Source: Bacteroidota bacterium
Lineage (GTDB): Bacteria; Bacteroidota; Bacteroidia; Chitinophagales; Chitinophagaceae
Length of the DNA: 6,531 nt
Direction of reading: 5' to 3'
NCBI GenBank assembly: GCA_023390215.1
Contig: JAEWDG010000030.1
Coordinates: 1 to 6,531 of the forward strand
The notes under the pieces were generated by a model. That model saw only the letters and a program-made list of their open reading frames with translations. It was not told the origin of the DNA and did no database searches. Positions within the stretch are counted from its first letter, which is position 1. Each line of letters opens with the position of its first letter. The translations under genes were made by a program, and so were the position numbers. Shown piece after piece: positions 1 through 6,225 of this stretch.

Positions 1-1
1 G

Positions 2-1357
2 GTAATTGGTTCAGGAAACCCTGCCAGCACTCCCTTTCCCGATCCCGGAAATGTATCAAACCTCACCGGCCTCGAATACGGTTTCTATAATGTGCTGATC
101 ACAGATCAAAACGGGTGTGGTTCGTTGAGCATCCCGGATATTCATATACAAAATGCGTATTTACCATATATCACAACCAGCGGAAGTAACTCTTCAACCT
201 GCGCGCCAACGGGCAAAATTATGGTATATGCGACCGCCGCGGTAGCGCCGTACAGCTACCGACTTGATAACGGAACAGCTCAAAACGATAACCTGTTCAG
301 TAATGTTGCAGCCGGCGTTCATACTGTAACGGTAACGGATGCACGCGGGTGTTCCTCTTCTAAAATTGTAACAATACAGGCCGTTCAGAACCTATCATTA
401 AGTTTTAATGTTACACCCGCTTCATCCTGCAACAATGATGGGATGGTCAAGATTAACAGGATTGGCGGCATTCCGCCTTATGAGTTCAAACTGGATGGTG
501 GATCATTTGGTACAGGGAATATATTTTCCGGCCTTTCCGCAGGTATACATGTTGCTTCTATCCGTGATGCCGCAGGCTGTATTGCTTCCGGTAATTTTAC
601 TGTCAACCAGGGGCCGGGCCTTAACATTACATACAGTAAGGTAAATTCCAGCGCCTGTGTTTCCGACGGAAGCATCCAGGTAATTGTATCCGGTGGTTCG
701 CCTCCATATTTATACAGCATTAATGCAGGACCTGCCCAATCTTCCAATCATTTTTCAACCCTCGCTGCGGGAAATTATACAGTTACGGCAACGGATCAAC
801 GCAATTGTTTTAATACGATTAATGTCACGCTGAATGTAAATAATATCCAGGTTACATATTTAAAACAGGATGCACCTTCATGCGCAGGGACAGGATGGAT
901 AAAAGTATTACGTACCGGTGGCGTAAACCCGTATACCTATAGCCTCGACGGGAATAATTATACTTCGGATAATTATTTCAACAACCTTCCTCCGGGAACC
1001 TACACAGCGTTTGTTAAGGATGCAAAGACCTGTGTAGGACAGGATAATATGTTGCTGGGGCCTTCTAACTGTGAGACTCAAACGAGATTGTCCAATGTTT
1101 CGATTGAGCCGGGAAGCAGTACACTATCTATGATTTATCCGAATCCTTTTACCGATAAAACCAGATTAGTCCTGAAAGGCGGAGAAAATGGAGAGTTTTA
1201 CAAAATTAGTCTGACTGACCGGGAAGGTCGTGTGCTTCAAAAGATCACTGTGCACACCGGAATGGTGGAAATCGGTGGAGATTTAAGTGTGGGGGTGTAT
1301 TATCTGGTAATCGTTGGCAGAAATATTACAAAGACATATAAGATAGTCAAATTATAA
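2..1357 (+). CDS. SprB-repeat protein with T9SS C-terminal sorting domain (5'-partial)
   Basis: This is the C-terminal 451 residues of a secreted protein whose start lies left of the window; the frame is open to base 2, so the GTG at 92 is internal. Seen: the end of one repeat (TDQNGC), then four complete repeats of about 76 residues, each with PY.Y/F near the middle, an AG/PG-x-Y/H-x-V turn and a closing D-x-x-x-C. This is the SprB-repeat pattern of Bacteroidota adhesins and gliding-type surface proteins. After residue about 360 comes a shorter domain with YPNPF (379-383), a GVYYLVI strand and a terminal KIVKL, the hallmarks of a type A T9SS sorting domain. Known of the family: such proteins cross the outer membrane by T9SS, lose the C-terminal domain and are anchored or released. 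Inferred: a large repetitive surface protein, possibly an adhesin. Its substrate and true length cannot be told. It converges with the desaturase gene across 58 bases. Confidence 0.9.
   Translation, partial: VIGSGNPASTPFPDPGNVSNLTGLEYGFYNVLITDQNGCGSLSIPDIHIQNAYLPYITTSGSNSSTCAPTGKIMVYATAAVAPYSYRLDNGTAQNDNLFSNVAAGVHTVTVTDARGCSSSKIVTIQAVQNLSLSFNVTPASSCNNDGMVKINRIGGIPPYEFKLDGGSFGTGNIFSGLSAGIHVASIRDAAGCIASGNFTVNQGPGLNITYSKVNSSACVSDGSIQVIVSGGSPPYLYSINAGPAQSSNHFSTLAAGNYTVTATDQRNCFNTINVTLNVNNIQVTYLKQDAPSCAGTGWIKVLRTGGVNPYTYSLDGNNYTSDNYFNNLPPGTYTAFVKDAKTCVGQDNMLLGPSNCETQTRLSNVSIEPGSSTLSMIYPNPFTDKTRLVLKGGENGEFYKISLTDREGRVLQKITVHTGMVEIGGDLSVGVYYLVIVGRNITKTYKIVKL
200..1033 (+). repeat. Four tandem SprB-type repeats, diverged at DNA level
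   Basis: Taking the first Cys codon of each unit as origin, units begin at 200, 428, 656 and 881, giving protein periods of 76, 76 and 75 residues. In every unit a second Cys lies exactly 50 residues after the first, at codons 350, 578, 806 and 1031. The DNA of the units differs clearly, so these are old, diverged repeats and not a recent tandem expansion. A partial earlier unit ends with the Cys codon at 116. Confidence 0.85.
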
Positions 1358-1415
1358 AGCCCGATTGGTAGACAGGTATTGAAAATATAATTTTTAAGCC
1401 CAGGCAGAATTGGAT

Positions 1416-2474
1416 TTAATATTCAGCCGCGGTATTGATCGTACTATTTGCTTTGTACCGCCGCAGAAAAGCAGCTTTAGAATCGCGGTAGGATTTGACC
1501 ATGCCGAGTTTGTGTAAACTGTAAATATAGATCCAGGGAAGGTCAAGTTGATAAGGAAGAAAACCTGCGCGGGCACTTCCGGGAAACAAATGATGGTTGT
1601 TGTGCCATTCGCCGGTAAGTATTCCAGGTTGAAGTTGATTGATCGATAAATTACTTCGGTCGTAATCGGTTCCTTCTTTATGTTTTGATTCCCCTTTTCC
1701 GTGGCCGGTATAATTGAATGCCCGCACGCCAATGAACCATAAAAATGCCGCTCCGAATAAAGCCGTGGCAAGTGCATGTCCGCCAATCAGAAAAAAGATC
1801 GTGTACCAAAAGGACCAGTTGATAATTACCATAGCTATCGCATAAGCGGGTTTTGTAACAGACCCCCATTTCTGATATTGCACAAAAGAATTCGTGGCAA
1901 CGCCGCTCGACTTCAGAAACAATCTCACTTTATGATAGTCCTGCGCATTCAAATCCGGATTAATACGCTGGTGGTTGAATTCTGCGAGCATGCAATACAA
2001 AAAACCTCCGCGTGCGTTATAGGGATCTCCGGGAAGATCGGAAAGCGAATGATGTACATGATGCGAGACAACATATACCTCTTCAGGTACGGTTCTGATG
2101 GTTAGATTTTGTGTGATTACGCGCCAGAGTGGGTGCGAAAACTGAAAAGAATTATGTGTACAAAAACGGTGAAACCAGATGGTTCCATGTGTTCCCATGA
2201 TCACAAGGCTGTAAAAAACCATGATGAGGGAAAGCTTCCAGCTAAAATAAGAGAATAAGTAATTAAAGAAAAACAAAGACATCAGTGCCATCATGACAAT
2301 GGTAGTGAATGAGATCCAGTTCTTTTGGCTGCTGAATATATTAATGCGGTTAAGCGCGAGCTTCCAGAGCGTCGAAGATCCGGGTTTTACAAGATTTCCT
2401 TTCGTATCAGCCCAACCATATCCGGGTTCCATGAGAACGGTTTCAATAAATTTTCTCTTCGTATTTTCCTGCAT
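1416..2474 (-). CDS. Membrane fatty-acid (acyl-CoA type) desaturase
   Basis: A 352-residue integral membrane di-iron desaturase that introduces a double bond into a fatty acyl chain, probably delta-9-like, raising membrane fluidity. Seen: the three histidine boxes in order, HRFCTH (102-107), HHVHH (138-142) and HNNHH (291-295), plus a further conserved-looking His in FNYTGHGKG (253-261). Box 2 is followed by DPYNARGGF, matching the DPHNARRGF stretch of stearoyl-CoA desaturases. Hydrophobic pairs lie near 56-100 and 212-252, giving the expected arrangement with all boxes on the cytoplasmic side. Length is normal for the family. The ATG at 2474 is chosen because the N-terminus reads as a plausible soluble leader; no Shine-Dalgarno sequence is seen. 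It lies 84 bases downstream of the Lys-rich small gene on the same strand. The regiospecificity and the carrier (CoA, ACP or lipid) cannot be read from sequence. Confidence 0.93.
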   Translation of the reverse strand: MQENTKRKFIETVLMEPGYGWADTKGNLVKPGSSTLWKLALNRINIFSSQKNWISFTTIVMMALMSLFFFNYLFSYFSWKLSLIMVFYSLVIMGTHGTIWFHRFCTHNSFQFSHPLWRVITQNLTIRTVPEEVYVVSHHVHHSLSDLPGDPYNARGGFLYCMLAEFNHQRINPDLNAQDYHKVRLFLKSSGVATNSFVQYQKWGSVTKPAYAIAMVIINWSFWYTIFFLIGGHALATALFGAAFLWFIGVRAFNYTGHGKGESKHKEGTDYDRSNLSINQLQPGILTGEWHNNHHLFPGSARAGFLPYQLDLPWIYIYSLHKLGMVKSYRDSKAAFLRRYKANSTINTAAEY

Positions 2475-2558
2475 AATAATGACTGGTCATGCCAGTTTTG
2501 CCTGTTTAAAATAATTACAAGGATCGCTGAGTTAAGGGCAGGAGGAAAATTATCCTTT

Positions 2559-2768
2559 CTATTCGTTTCCGGTACCGGGGGCTGCTGTGGGTGGCGGGGT
2601 AGATGAAATGTTTCCATTTTCATCGATATAGGCCATCATATCTTCCAGTGATTTTCCTTTATGAGCATTGGCCTTTTTTTCTGCGGCACGTTCGCGTTTT
2701 TCGCGCTGTGCTTTTTGTTGTTTTATTTGTCTTTGTCTTTTCTGATATGATTCTTTGGATATGGCCAT
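2559..2768 (-). CDS. Small Lys/Arg-rich protein resembling the N-terminus of Bacteroidota cold-shock proteins
   Basis: A 69-residue cytoplasmic protein. Residues 1-38 are strongly basic and probably helical, full of K, R, Q and E. Next comes GKSLEDMMAYIDENGNISST (38-57), then a Pro/Ala-rich tail ending in GNE. From memory, this arrangement (basic helix, then GKSLEDM-x-YVD-x-NGN-x-TDTPP) is the N-terminal extension of the longer cold-shock-domain proteins common in Bacteroidota. Here it stands alone: the stop TAG at 2559-2561 is followed by only 84 bases before the desaturase and no cold-shock domain is encoded. I infer a nucleic-acid or ribosome-associated accessory protein, but no function is established. 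No Shine-Dalgarno sequence is visible. A terminator separates it from the RRM gene upstream, so it probably has its own promoter, and it may be co-transcribed with the desaturase. Confidence 0.8.
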   Translation of the reverse strand: MAISKESYQKRQRQIKQQKAQREKRERAAEKKANAHKGKSLEDMMAYIDENGNISSTPPPTAAPGTGNE

Positions 2769-2789
2769 TAAGACGAGAAACTTTTTGTG

Positions 2790-2822
2790 AAAAAATAAGA
2801 AGCGCTGTTCTCAGAACAGCGC
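2790..2822 (-). terminator. Rho-independent terminator after the RRM gene
   Basis: The minus strand reads a perfect 9-bp stem, GCGCTGTTC / GAACAGCGC (2802-2822), with a 3-base TGA loop. It is followed directly by the T-rich stretch TTCTTATTTTTT (2790-2801). It begins 11 bases past the RRM stop codon, the expected place for an intrinsic terminator of that gene. There is no matching T tract on the plus-strand side, so it is one-directional. Confidence 0.88.
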
Positions 2823-2833
2823 CTTATTCGGTA

Positions 2834-3115
2834 TTACCAGCGGCTTTTGCTGAAACTGCCGTTGCGATTTTCTATTTTAGGGCGGGCTTCTGTTACTTTA
2901 ATCGTAACGCCTTCCACTTTAGCTTCGTCTAATTCGGCGATAGCCTTACGCGCAGCATTATCATCCGGCATTTCTACGAAACCGAAACCACGTGAGCGGT
3001 TGGTATCGCGGTCGAAAATGATTTTGGCTGATTTTACTTCTCCATAAGGAGTGAAGAATTCTTTCAAATCCTGGTCCTGAACGTTAAAGCCCAGGTTTGC
3101 AACATAAATGTTCAT
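2834..3115 (-). CDS. RRM-domain RNA-binding protein
   Basis: A 93-residue protein that is almost entirely one RNA recognition motif. Seen: RNP2 as IYVANL (3-8) and RNP1 as RGFGFVEM (42-49), with the RNA-stacking aromatics Y4, F44 and F46 present. The last RNP1 position is Met instead of the usual Phe/Tyr. The beta-alpha-beta order is complete (DLKEFF helix, GEVKSAKI strand, ARKAIAEL helix, VTIKVTEARP strand). The tail after about residue 80 is a short NRNGSFSKSRW, shorter than the Gly-rich tails of many relatives. Known of the family: small bacterial RRM proteins of cyanobacteria and Bacteroidota bind single-stranded RNA, and several cyanobacterial ones are cold-induced. The leader on the minus strand is very T-rich up to the ATG and has no Shine-Dalgarno sequence, as is common in this phylum. 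Target RNAs are unknown. Confidence 0.95.
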   Translation of the reverse strand: MNIYVANLGFNVQDQDLKEFFTPYGEVKSAKIIFDRDTNRSRGFGFVEMPDDNAARKAIAELDEAKVEGVTIKVTEARPKIENRNGSFSKSRW

Positions 3116-3263
3116 TAAAAAAAATTAAATAAATAAAAGTTGAGAAAGCAAGAAGTAAGAACTAAAATATGATGCGAGATCAGTTAGAAGATAATTACTG
3201 AATGCGGAAACTCAAATGAGGATGTAAGGTAGGATATTTAATTGAAATAACAAGGGTGGGATG

Positions 3264-3327
3264 CGGTTTTAACAAAACAGGTCAATAAATCTTTAATATT
3301 AAAAACCTGGTTGAAGTCGTAAAACCG
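3264..3327 (+). other. Possible nested stem-loop in the doxX leader
   Basis: The outer arms CGGTTTT (3264-3270) and AAAACCG (3321-3327) are perfect complements. Inside them, CAGGT (3278-3282) pairs with ACCTG (3305-3309), and AACAGGT / ACCTGGTT extends this with a one-base bulge. The structure would end about 24 bases before the AGGAG motif of doxX. The arms are short and A/T-rich, so chance is a real alternative. Confidence 0.3.
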
Positions 3328-3351
3328 TTACTACCAAAAGGAACATACCTT

Positions 3352-3356
3352 AGGAG
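3352..3356 (+). promoter_or_regulatory. Shine-Dalgarno-like AGGAG before doxX
   Basis: AGGAG ends 11 bases before the ATG at 3368. This is a little long but usable spacing and supports that start. It stands out because the other genes here mostly lack such a motif. Confidence 0.5.
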
Positions 3357-3367
3357 AAAAACTACAT

Positions 3368-3784
3368 ATGACCAAAAGATTATTACATACATCAAATGTT
3401 CCTGCGCTCATTCCAAGGTTGGTTGTGGGGTTGGTTTTTTTATCCGAAGGTTTGCAGAAATTTATTACTCCGCAGGCAACCGGTCCAGGGCGTTTTGAAA
3501 CAATCGGTTTTCAACACCCTGAATTTTTGGCAAATTTTGTCGGCGTATTTGAAGTCGTTTGCGGCACATTTATACTCTTTGGCCTCCTGACAAGATTAGT
3601 TGCGATTCCCCTCATTATTGATATGGTTGTTGCTTTCATTACAACCAAGATCCCTGTACTAACAGGGAAAGGGTTTTGGGCATTTGCTCACGAGTACCGC
3701 ACAGATTTTGCTATGACTTTACTGCTGATATTTCTGTTAATATATGGCGGGGGAAAGCTGTCTGTGGATGAAAAACTCACATAA
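3368..3784 (+). CDS. DoxX-family membrane protein
   Basis: A 138-residue inner-membrane protein of the DoxX family. Seen: four hydrophobic segments at about 12-31, 53-73, 77-94 and 114-128. The family signature is present: IPRLVVGLVFLSEGLQKF (15-32, with R17, E27, G28 and K31), a second helix starting near E62 with a Gly-rich FGLLTR end, and the AHEYRTDF motif (107-114) before the last helix. The length is typical. Known of the family: DoxX was first named as a subunit of an archaeal terminal quinol oxidase, and bacterial members have been linked to redox and thiol stress complexes, but most have no proven reaction. The hemerythrin-domain gene starts 16 bases downstream on the same strand, so the two are probably one transcript. 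The start is supported by an AGGAG motif upstream. Confidence 0.92.
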   Translation: MTKRLLHTSNVPALIPRLVVGLVFLSEGLQKFITPQATGPGRFETIGFQHPEFLANFVGVFEVVCGTFILFGLLTRLVAIPLIIDMVVAFITTKIPVLTGKGFWAFAHEYRTDFAMTLLLIFLLIYGGGKLSVDEKLT

Positions 3785-3800
3785 TTTTAAACTAAAGGAT

Positions 3801-4523
3801 ATGGAAAAAGAAAACAACATATATGGTTCAAACCGCAGAAGTTTTGTGAAACAGGGTTTAATCGTTACGCTTTCCGGGGTCGCTGGTATAAGCCTGTTAC
3901 ACGGCTGTAAAGAAAGGGAGGAGAAAGAAGATGAGGAAGAAAAAGAAGTATCCCCGCCCGAAGATCTGATGCAGGAGCATGGAATATTAAAACGGGTCTT
4001 ACTCATTTATGATAACTGCCGGATGCATCTAACGAACAATACAGAATTCCCTATCGACGCAATCAGGAACAGCGCTAACATCATTCGGACGTTTGTAGAA
4101 GACTATCATGAAAAACAGGAAGAAAATTATTTGTTCCCCCGTTTTAAAAAAGCGAATAAATTAACTGATCTCGTTGATGTTCTTTTGCAACAGCATCATG
4201 CAGGGCGAAGAATAACAGATGAAATCATGCAGATCAGTCAAAGGAACAATCGAACAGGTGATGAAAACACGAGGTTAGCCCAATTACTGTTTTCATTCAA
4301 TACGATGTATAATCCTCATGAAGCAAGGGAGGATACTGTTCTTTTCCCTGCATTCCGGAAACTGGTCTCTAAAAATGAATATGACAGTTTAGGTGAGGAG
4401 TTTGAAAAGAATGAACATAAACTTTTTGGTGAGGATGGGTTTGACACCATGGTGAATAAGGTGGCTGAAATCGAGCGGTCTCTTGGAATTTATGAGCTGT
4501 CTCAATTTACTCCTGCGATATAG
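3801..4523 (+). CDS. Tat-exported hemerythrin-domain (probable lipo)protein
   Basis: A 240-residue envelope protein with a hemerythrin-type four-helix di-iron domain, expected to bind O2, NO or iron. Seen: a twin-arginine signal SNRRSFVK (10-17), a hydrophobic core (18-33), then LLHGC with Cys36 as a likely lipidation site; His at the lipobox -2 position is unusual. A very acidic and Lys-rich stretch follows (37-50). The domain carries all expected ligands: H60, H103 with E107 (HEKQE), H132 or H133, and H173 with E177 (HEARE). A later EHKLFGEDGF (205-214) and the closing YELSQFTP (231-238) resemble relatives in other proteobacterial and Bacteroidota genomes. I chose the ATG at 3801: an in-frame ATG at 3744 lies inside doxX and would bury the Tat signal behind 19 extra residues. 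It forms a likely operon with doxX. The domain call is strong; the ligand carried is unknown. Confidence 0.93.
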   Translation: MEKENNIYGSNRRSFVKQGLIVTLSGVAGISLLHGCKEREEKEDEEEKEVSPPEDLMQEHGILKRVLLIYDNCRMHLTNNTEFPIDAIRNSANIIRTFVEDYHEKQEENYLFPRFKKANKLTDLVDVLLQQHHAGRRITDEIMQISQRNNRTGDENTRLAQLLFSFNTMYNPHEAREDTVLFPAFRKLVSKNEYDSLGEEFEKNEHKLFGEDGFDTMVNKVAEIERSLGIYELSQFTPAI

Positions 4524-4669
4524 GAGTTACTGTACAACCTTCCCGGCGCTTCACCAGTTTTAAGATTGGTTCGATACAGTTTGCCTTTGAACTGTTTAAA
4601 CATCATCATCTGATAATTATTGCAACAGATCAAAATTTAAATCTTCGGAGGTAATAGTGTTTTAATCGA
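4524..4669. other. Intergenic region before chrA
   Basis: These 146 bases hold no gene. A 6-bp inverted repeat ACAGTT / AACTGT with an 8-base loop (4576-4595) is too weak and A/T-rich to call a terminator. GGAGG at 4647-4651 sits 18 bases before the chrA ATG, too far for a standard ribosome binding site. No convincing Bacteroidota promoter was found. Confidence 0.5.
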
Positions 4670-5794
4670 ATGGAAAAGAAATCTGAATTAAAAGATCTGG
4701 CTAAACTTTTTTTAAAGTTGGGTATAATAGGATTTGGCGGACCGGCTGTACACATCGCTTTGATGCATGAAGAAGCAGTAAGAAAAAGAGCATGGATAAG
4801 TGAAGCGCATTTTTTGGATTTGGTTGGTGCAACCAACCTGATTCCCGGCCCTAATTCAACAGAAATGACCATGCATATAGGTCACGAAAGGGCTGGTTGG
4901 AAAGGGTTGCTGATCGCAGGAATTTGTTTTATTATTCCGGCAGTTATTATTACCGCGGTTTTTGCATGGTTGTATAAACAAAATGGACAATTGCCGGAGG
5001 TGCAGCCGTTTATCTATGGAATCAAGCCCGCTATCATCGCGGTGGTTGTATCTCTGATGATTAAACTGGGAAGAAAGGCTTTAAAGCGTTTTGAATTGGG
5101 CATAGTTGGAATCATAGCCGGGATCCTTGTATTGGCAGGATTCAATGAAGTTTTTGTACTCTTTGGCGTCGGCCTGTTAGGAGTAATAATTTACGTTGCA
5201 AAGACTAAAACCAAAACAACAACCGGCATCTTCCCATTTGTATTCCTGCAAATATCAAATCCCTTAATCAATTTTTCCAACATCAAGCTGTTTCTCAGCT
5301 TTCTAAAAATTGGTTCTATTCTTTACGGAAGCGGTTACGTGTTATTTGCTTTTCTGGATTCAGAATTGGTGAGCAAGGGATTACTAACCAAACAACAACT
5401 TGTAGACGCGATTGCTGTGGGACAATTTACACCAGGGCCTGTTCTTTCGTCTGCAACATTTATAGGTTGGCAAATTGGCGGAGTGGGAGGTGCGGTTGCC
5501 GCTACTGTTGGAATATTTCTGCCATCGTTTGTGTTTGTTGCATTACTAAATCCATTAATACCCCGATTAAGAAACTCCGGAATTATGAGTGCATTCCTTG
5601 ATACGGTGAACATTGTGTCGATAGCAATTATCTTGTCCGTGATCATTGAGATCGCCAAATTAACCCTGCTCGACTGGAGGAGCATGAGCATTGCGATAGT
5701 AAGCTTCATTGTTACATTTTACTTTAAAAAGCTGAATACTGCATTTATTATTTTAGGAGGCGCACTATTAGGTTATTTGTTGATGATGATTTAA
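4670..5794 (+). CDS. chrA: Two-domain chromate transporter, ChrA (CHR) family
   Basis: A 374-residue inner-membrane protein with two homologous CHR domains, the long form of the family. Known of the family: proven members export chromate using the proton motive force, giving chromate resistance, while many have no tested substrate. Seen: the N-terminal half has GFGGP (21-25), NLIPGPNSTEM (56-66) and a helix-rich remainder. The C-terminal half has LYGSGYVLFAF (218-228), then GQFTPGPVLSSATFIGWQ (251-268) and GIFLPSF (281-287). The paired PGP motifs (59-61 and 255-257) are diagnostic. A hydrophilic Lys/Thr-rich linker (177-186) joins the halves. An in-frame TAG at 4655-4657 rules out any start further upstream. 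It is on the same strand as the hemerythrin gene but 146 bases away, so it need not be in that operon. It converges with the Rnk-like gene after 2 bases. Chromate specificity is inferred from the family only. Confidence 0.93.
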   Translation: MEKKSELKDLAKLFLKLGIIGFGGPAVHIALMHEEAVRKRAWISEAHFLDLVGATNLIPGPNSTEMTMHIGHERAGWKGLLIAGICFIIPAVIITAVFAWLYKQNGQLPEVQPFIYGIKPAIIAVVVSLMIKLGRKALKRFELGIVGIIAGILVLAGFNEVFVLFGVGLLGVIIYVAKTKTKTTTGIFPFVFLQISNPLINFSNIKLFLSFLKIGSILYGSGYVLFAFLDSELVSKGLLTKQQLVDAIAVGQFTPGPVLSSATFIGWQIGGVGGAVAATVGIFLPSFVFVALLNPLIPRLRNSGIMSAFLDTVNIVSIAIILSVIIEIAKLTLLDWRSMSIAIVSFIVTFYFKKLNTAFIILGGALLGYLLMMI

Positions 5795-5796
5795 TG

Positions 5797-6225
5797 CTAG
5801 ACTTCTGTTGCCGGTTTATTAATAACTTCAAGAATCGTAAAGGTTTTTAGTCCGCCGGGAACCAACCATTTTATTTGTTGTCCTTTTCGAAATCCCAAAA
5901 CTGCGGTCGCCAGCGGAGCCATGATGGATATCTTTTTTTCTTTGAAATTTGCCTTTTCTGGCAGTACTATTTCTAACTGCATTACTTCATTACTATCAGC
6001 AGTTTTAATTGTTACCACTGAGTTTAGGCCTACAACATCGGGAGGGAAGTCGATAGAACTTACCACATTCGCTTTTTTTAATTCTGATTTTAAAATCTCT
6101 GCATTTCTATAATCAGATGAAGTTTTGGCCCATCCGCCATTTACGTATGAAATCAGCAATTCATAGTCATTTCTTCTTAGTACGAGTTGATTATTTAAGT
6201 TTTGCATAATTAGTTGATTTAACAT
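5797..6225 (-). CDS. Rnk-like GreA/GreB-family protein
   Basis: A 142-residue cytoplasmic protein with the FKBP-like C-terminal domain of transcript-cleavage factors GreA/GreB, and closest in layout to Rnk. Seen: a short N-terminal part with LVLRRNDYELLISYV (14-28), a short helix (41-53), then FPPDVVGLNSVVTI (60-73) and ISIMAPLATAVLGF (99-112) followed by KWLVPGG (119-125), the typical domain core. The long N-terminal coiled coil of GreA/GreB, with the acidic tip that enters the RNA polymerase channel, is absent. Known of the family: Rnk binds RNA polymerase through this fold but does not stimulate cleavage. I infer an RNA polymerase-binding modulator. The start is uncertain: ATG at 6225 or Met7 at 6207, the latter giving MQNLNNQLVL. 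Neither has a Shine-Dalgarno sequence. The 3' end lies 2 bases from the chrA stop. Confidence 0.88.
   Translation of the reverse strand: MLNQLIMQNLNNQLVLRRNDYELLISYVNGGWAKTSSDYRNAEILKSELKKANVVSSIDFPPDVVGLNSVVTIKTADSNEVMQLEIVLPEKANFKEKKISIMAPLATAVLGFRKGQQIKWLVPGGLKTFTILEVINKPATEV

Larger units (their letters stand above)
3116..3367. promoter_or_regulatory. Divergent intergenic region between the RRM gene and doxX
   Basis: These 252 bases must hold the promoters of the RRM gene (leftward) and the doxX unit (rightward). I found no exact pair of Bacteroidota-type elements (TTG about 19 bases before TAnnTTTG) in either direction. The nearest leftward match is a TTG with 19-base spacing to TACCTTAC, which is weak. 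The part next to the RRM start (3116-3140) is nearly pure A/T. Toward doxX there is a nested inverted repeat (3264-3327). Confidence 0.5.

Noticed and set aside
92..94. GTG as a start for the SprB-repeat gene
   Set aside because: The frame is open to the left edge and the upstream residues continue the repeat pattern (L-x-G-L-x-x-G-x-Y).
2603..2932. Plus-strand open frame across the Lys-rich gene and the RRM gene
   Set aside because: It is opposite two well-supported genes and contains the terminator hairpin. Its Phe-rich composition is what the complement of Lys/Glu-rich coding gives.
3744..3800. In-frame upstream start for the hemerythrin gene, overlapping doxX
   Set aside because: It would add 19 residues in front of a clean twin-arginine signal. 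The ATG at 3801 gives a normal signal-peptide length.
4567..4577. GGTTCGATAC resembling a tRNA T-loop
   Set aside because: No acceptor pairing, D-arm or anticodon arm can be placed around it.
4576..4595. Inverted repeat as a terminator of the doxX-hemerythrin unit
   Set aside because: Only 6 bp, A/T-rich, 8-base loop and no T tract following.
5335..5709. Minus-strand open frame of 124 codons inside chrA
   Set aside because: A shadow of the chrA coding sequence with no family features.
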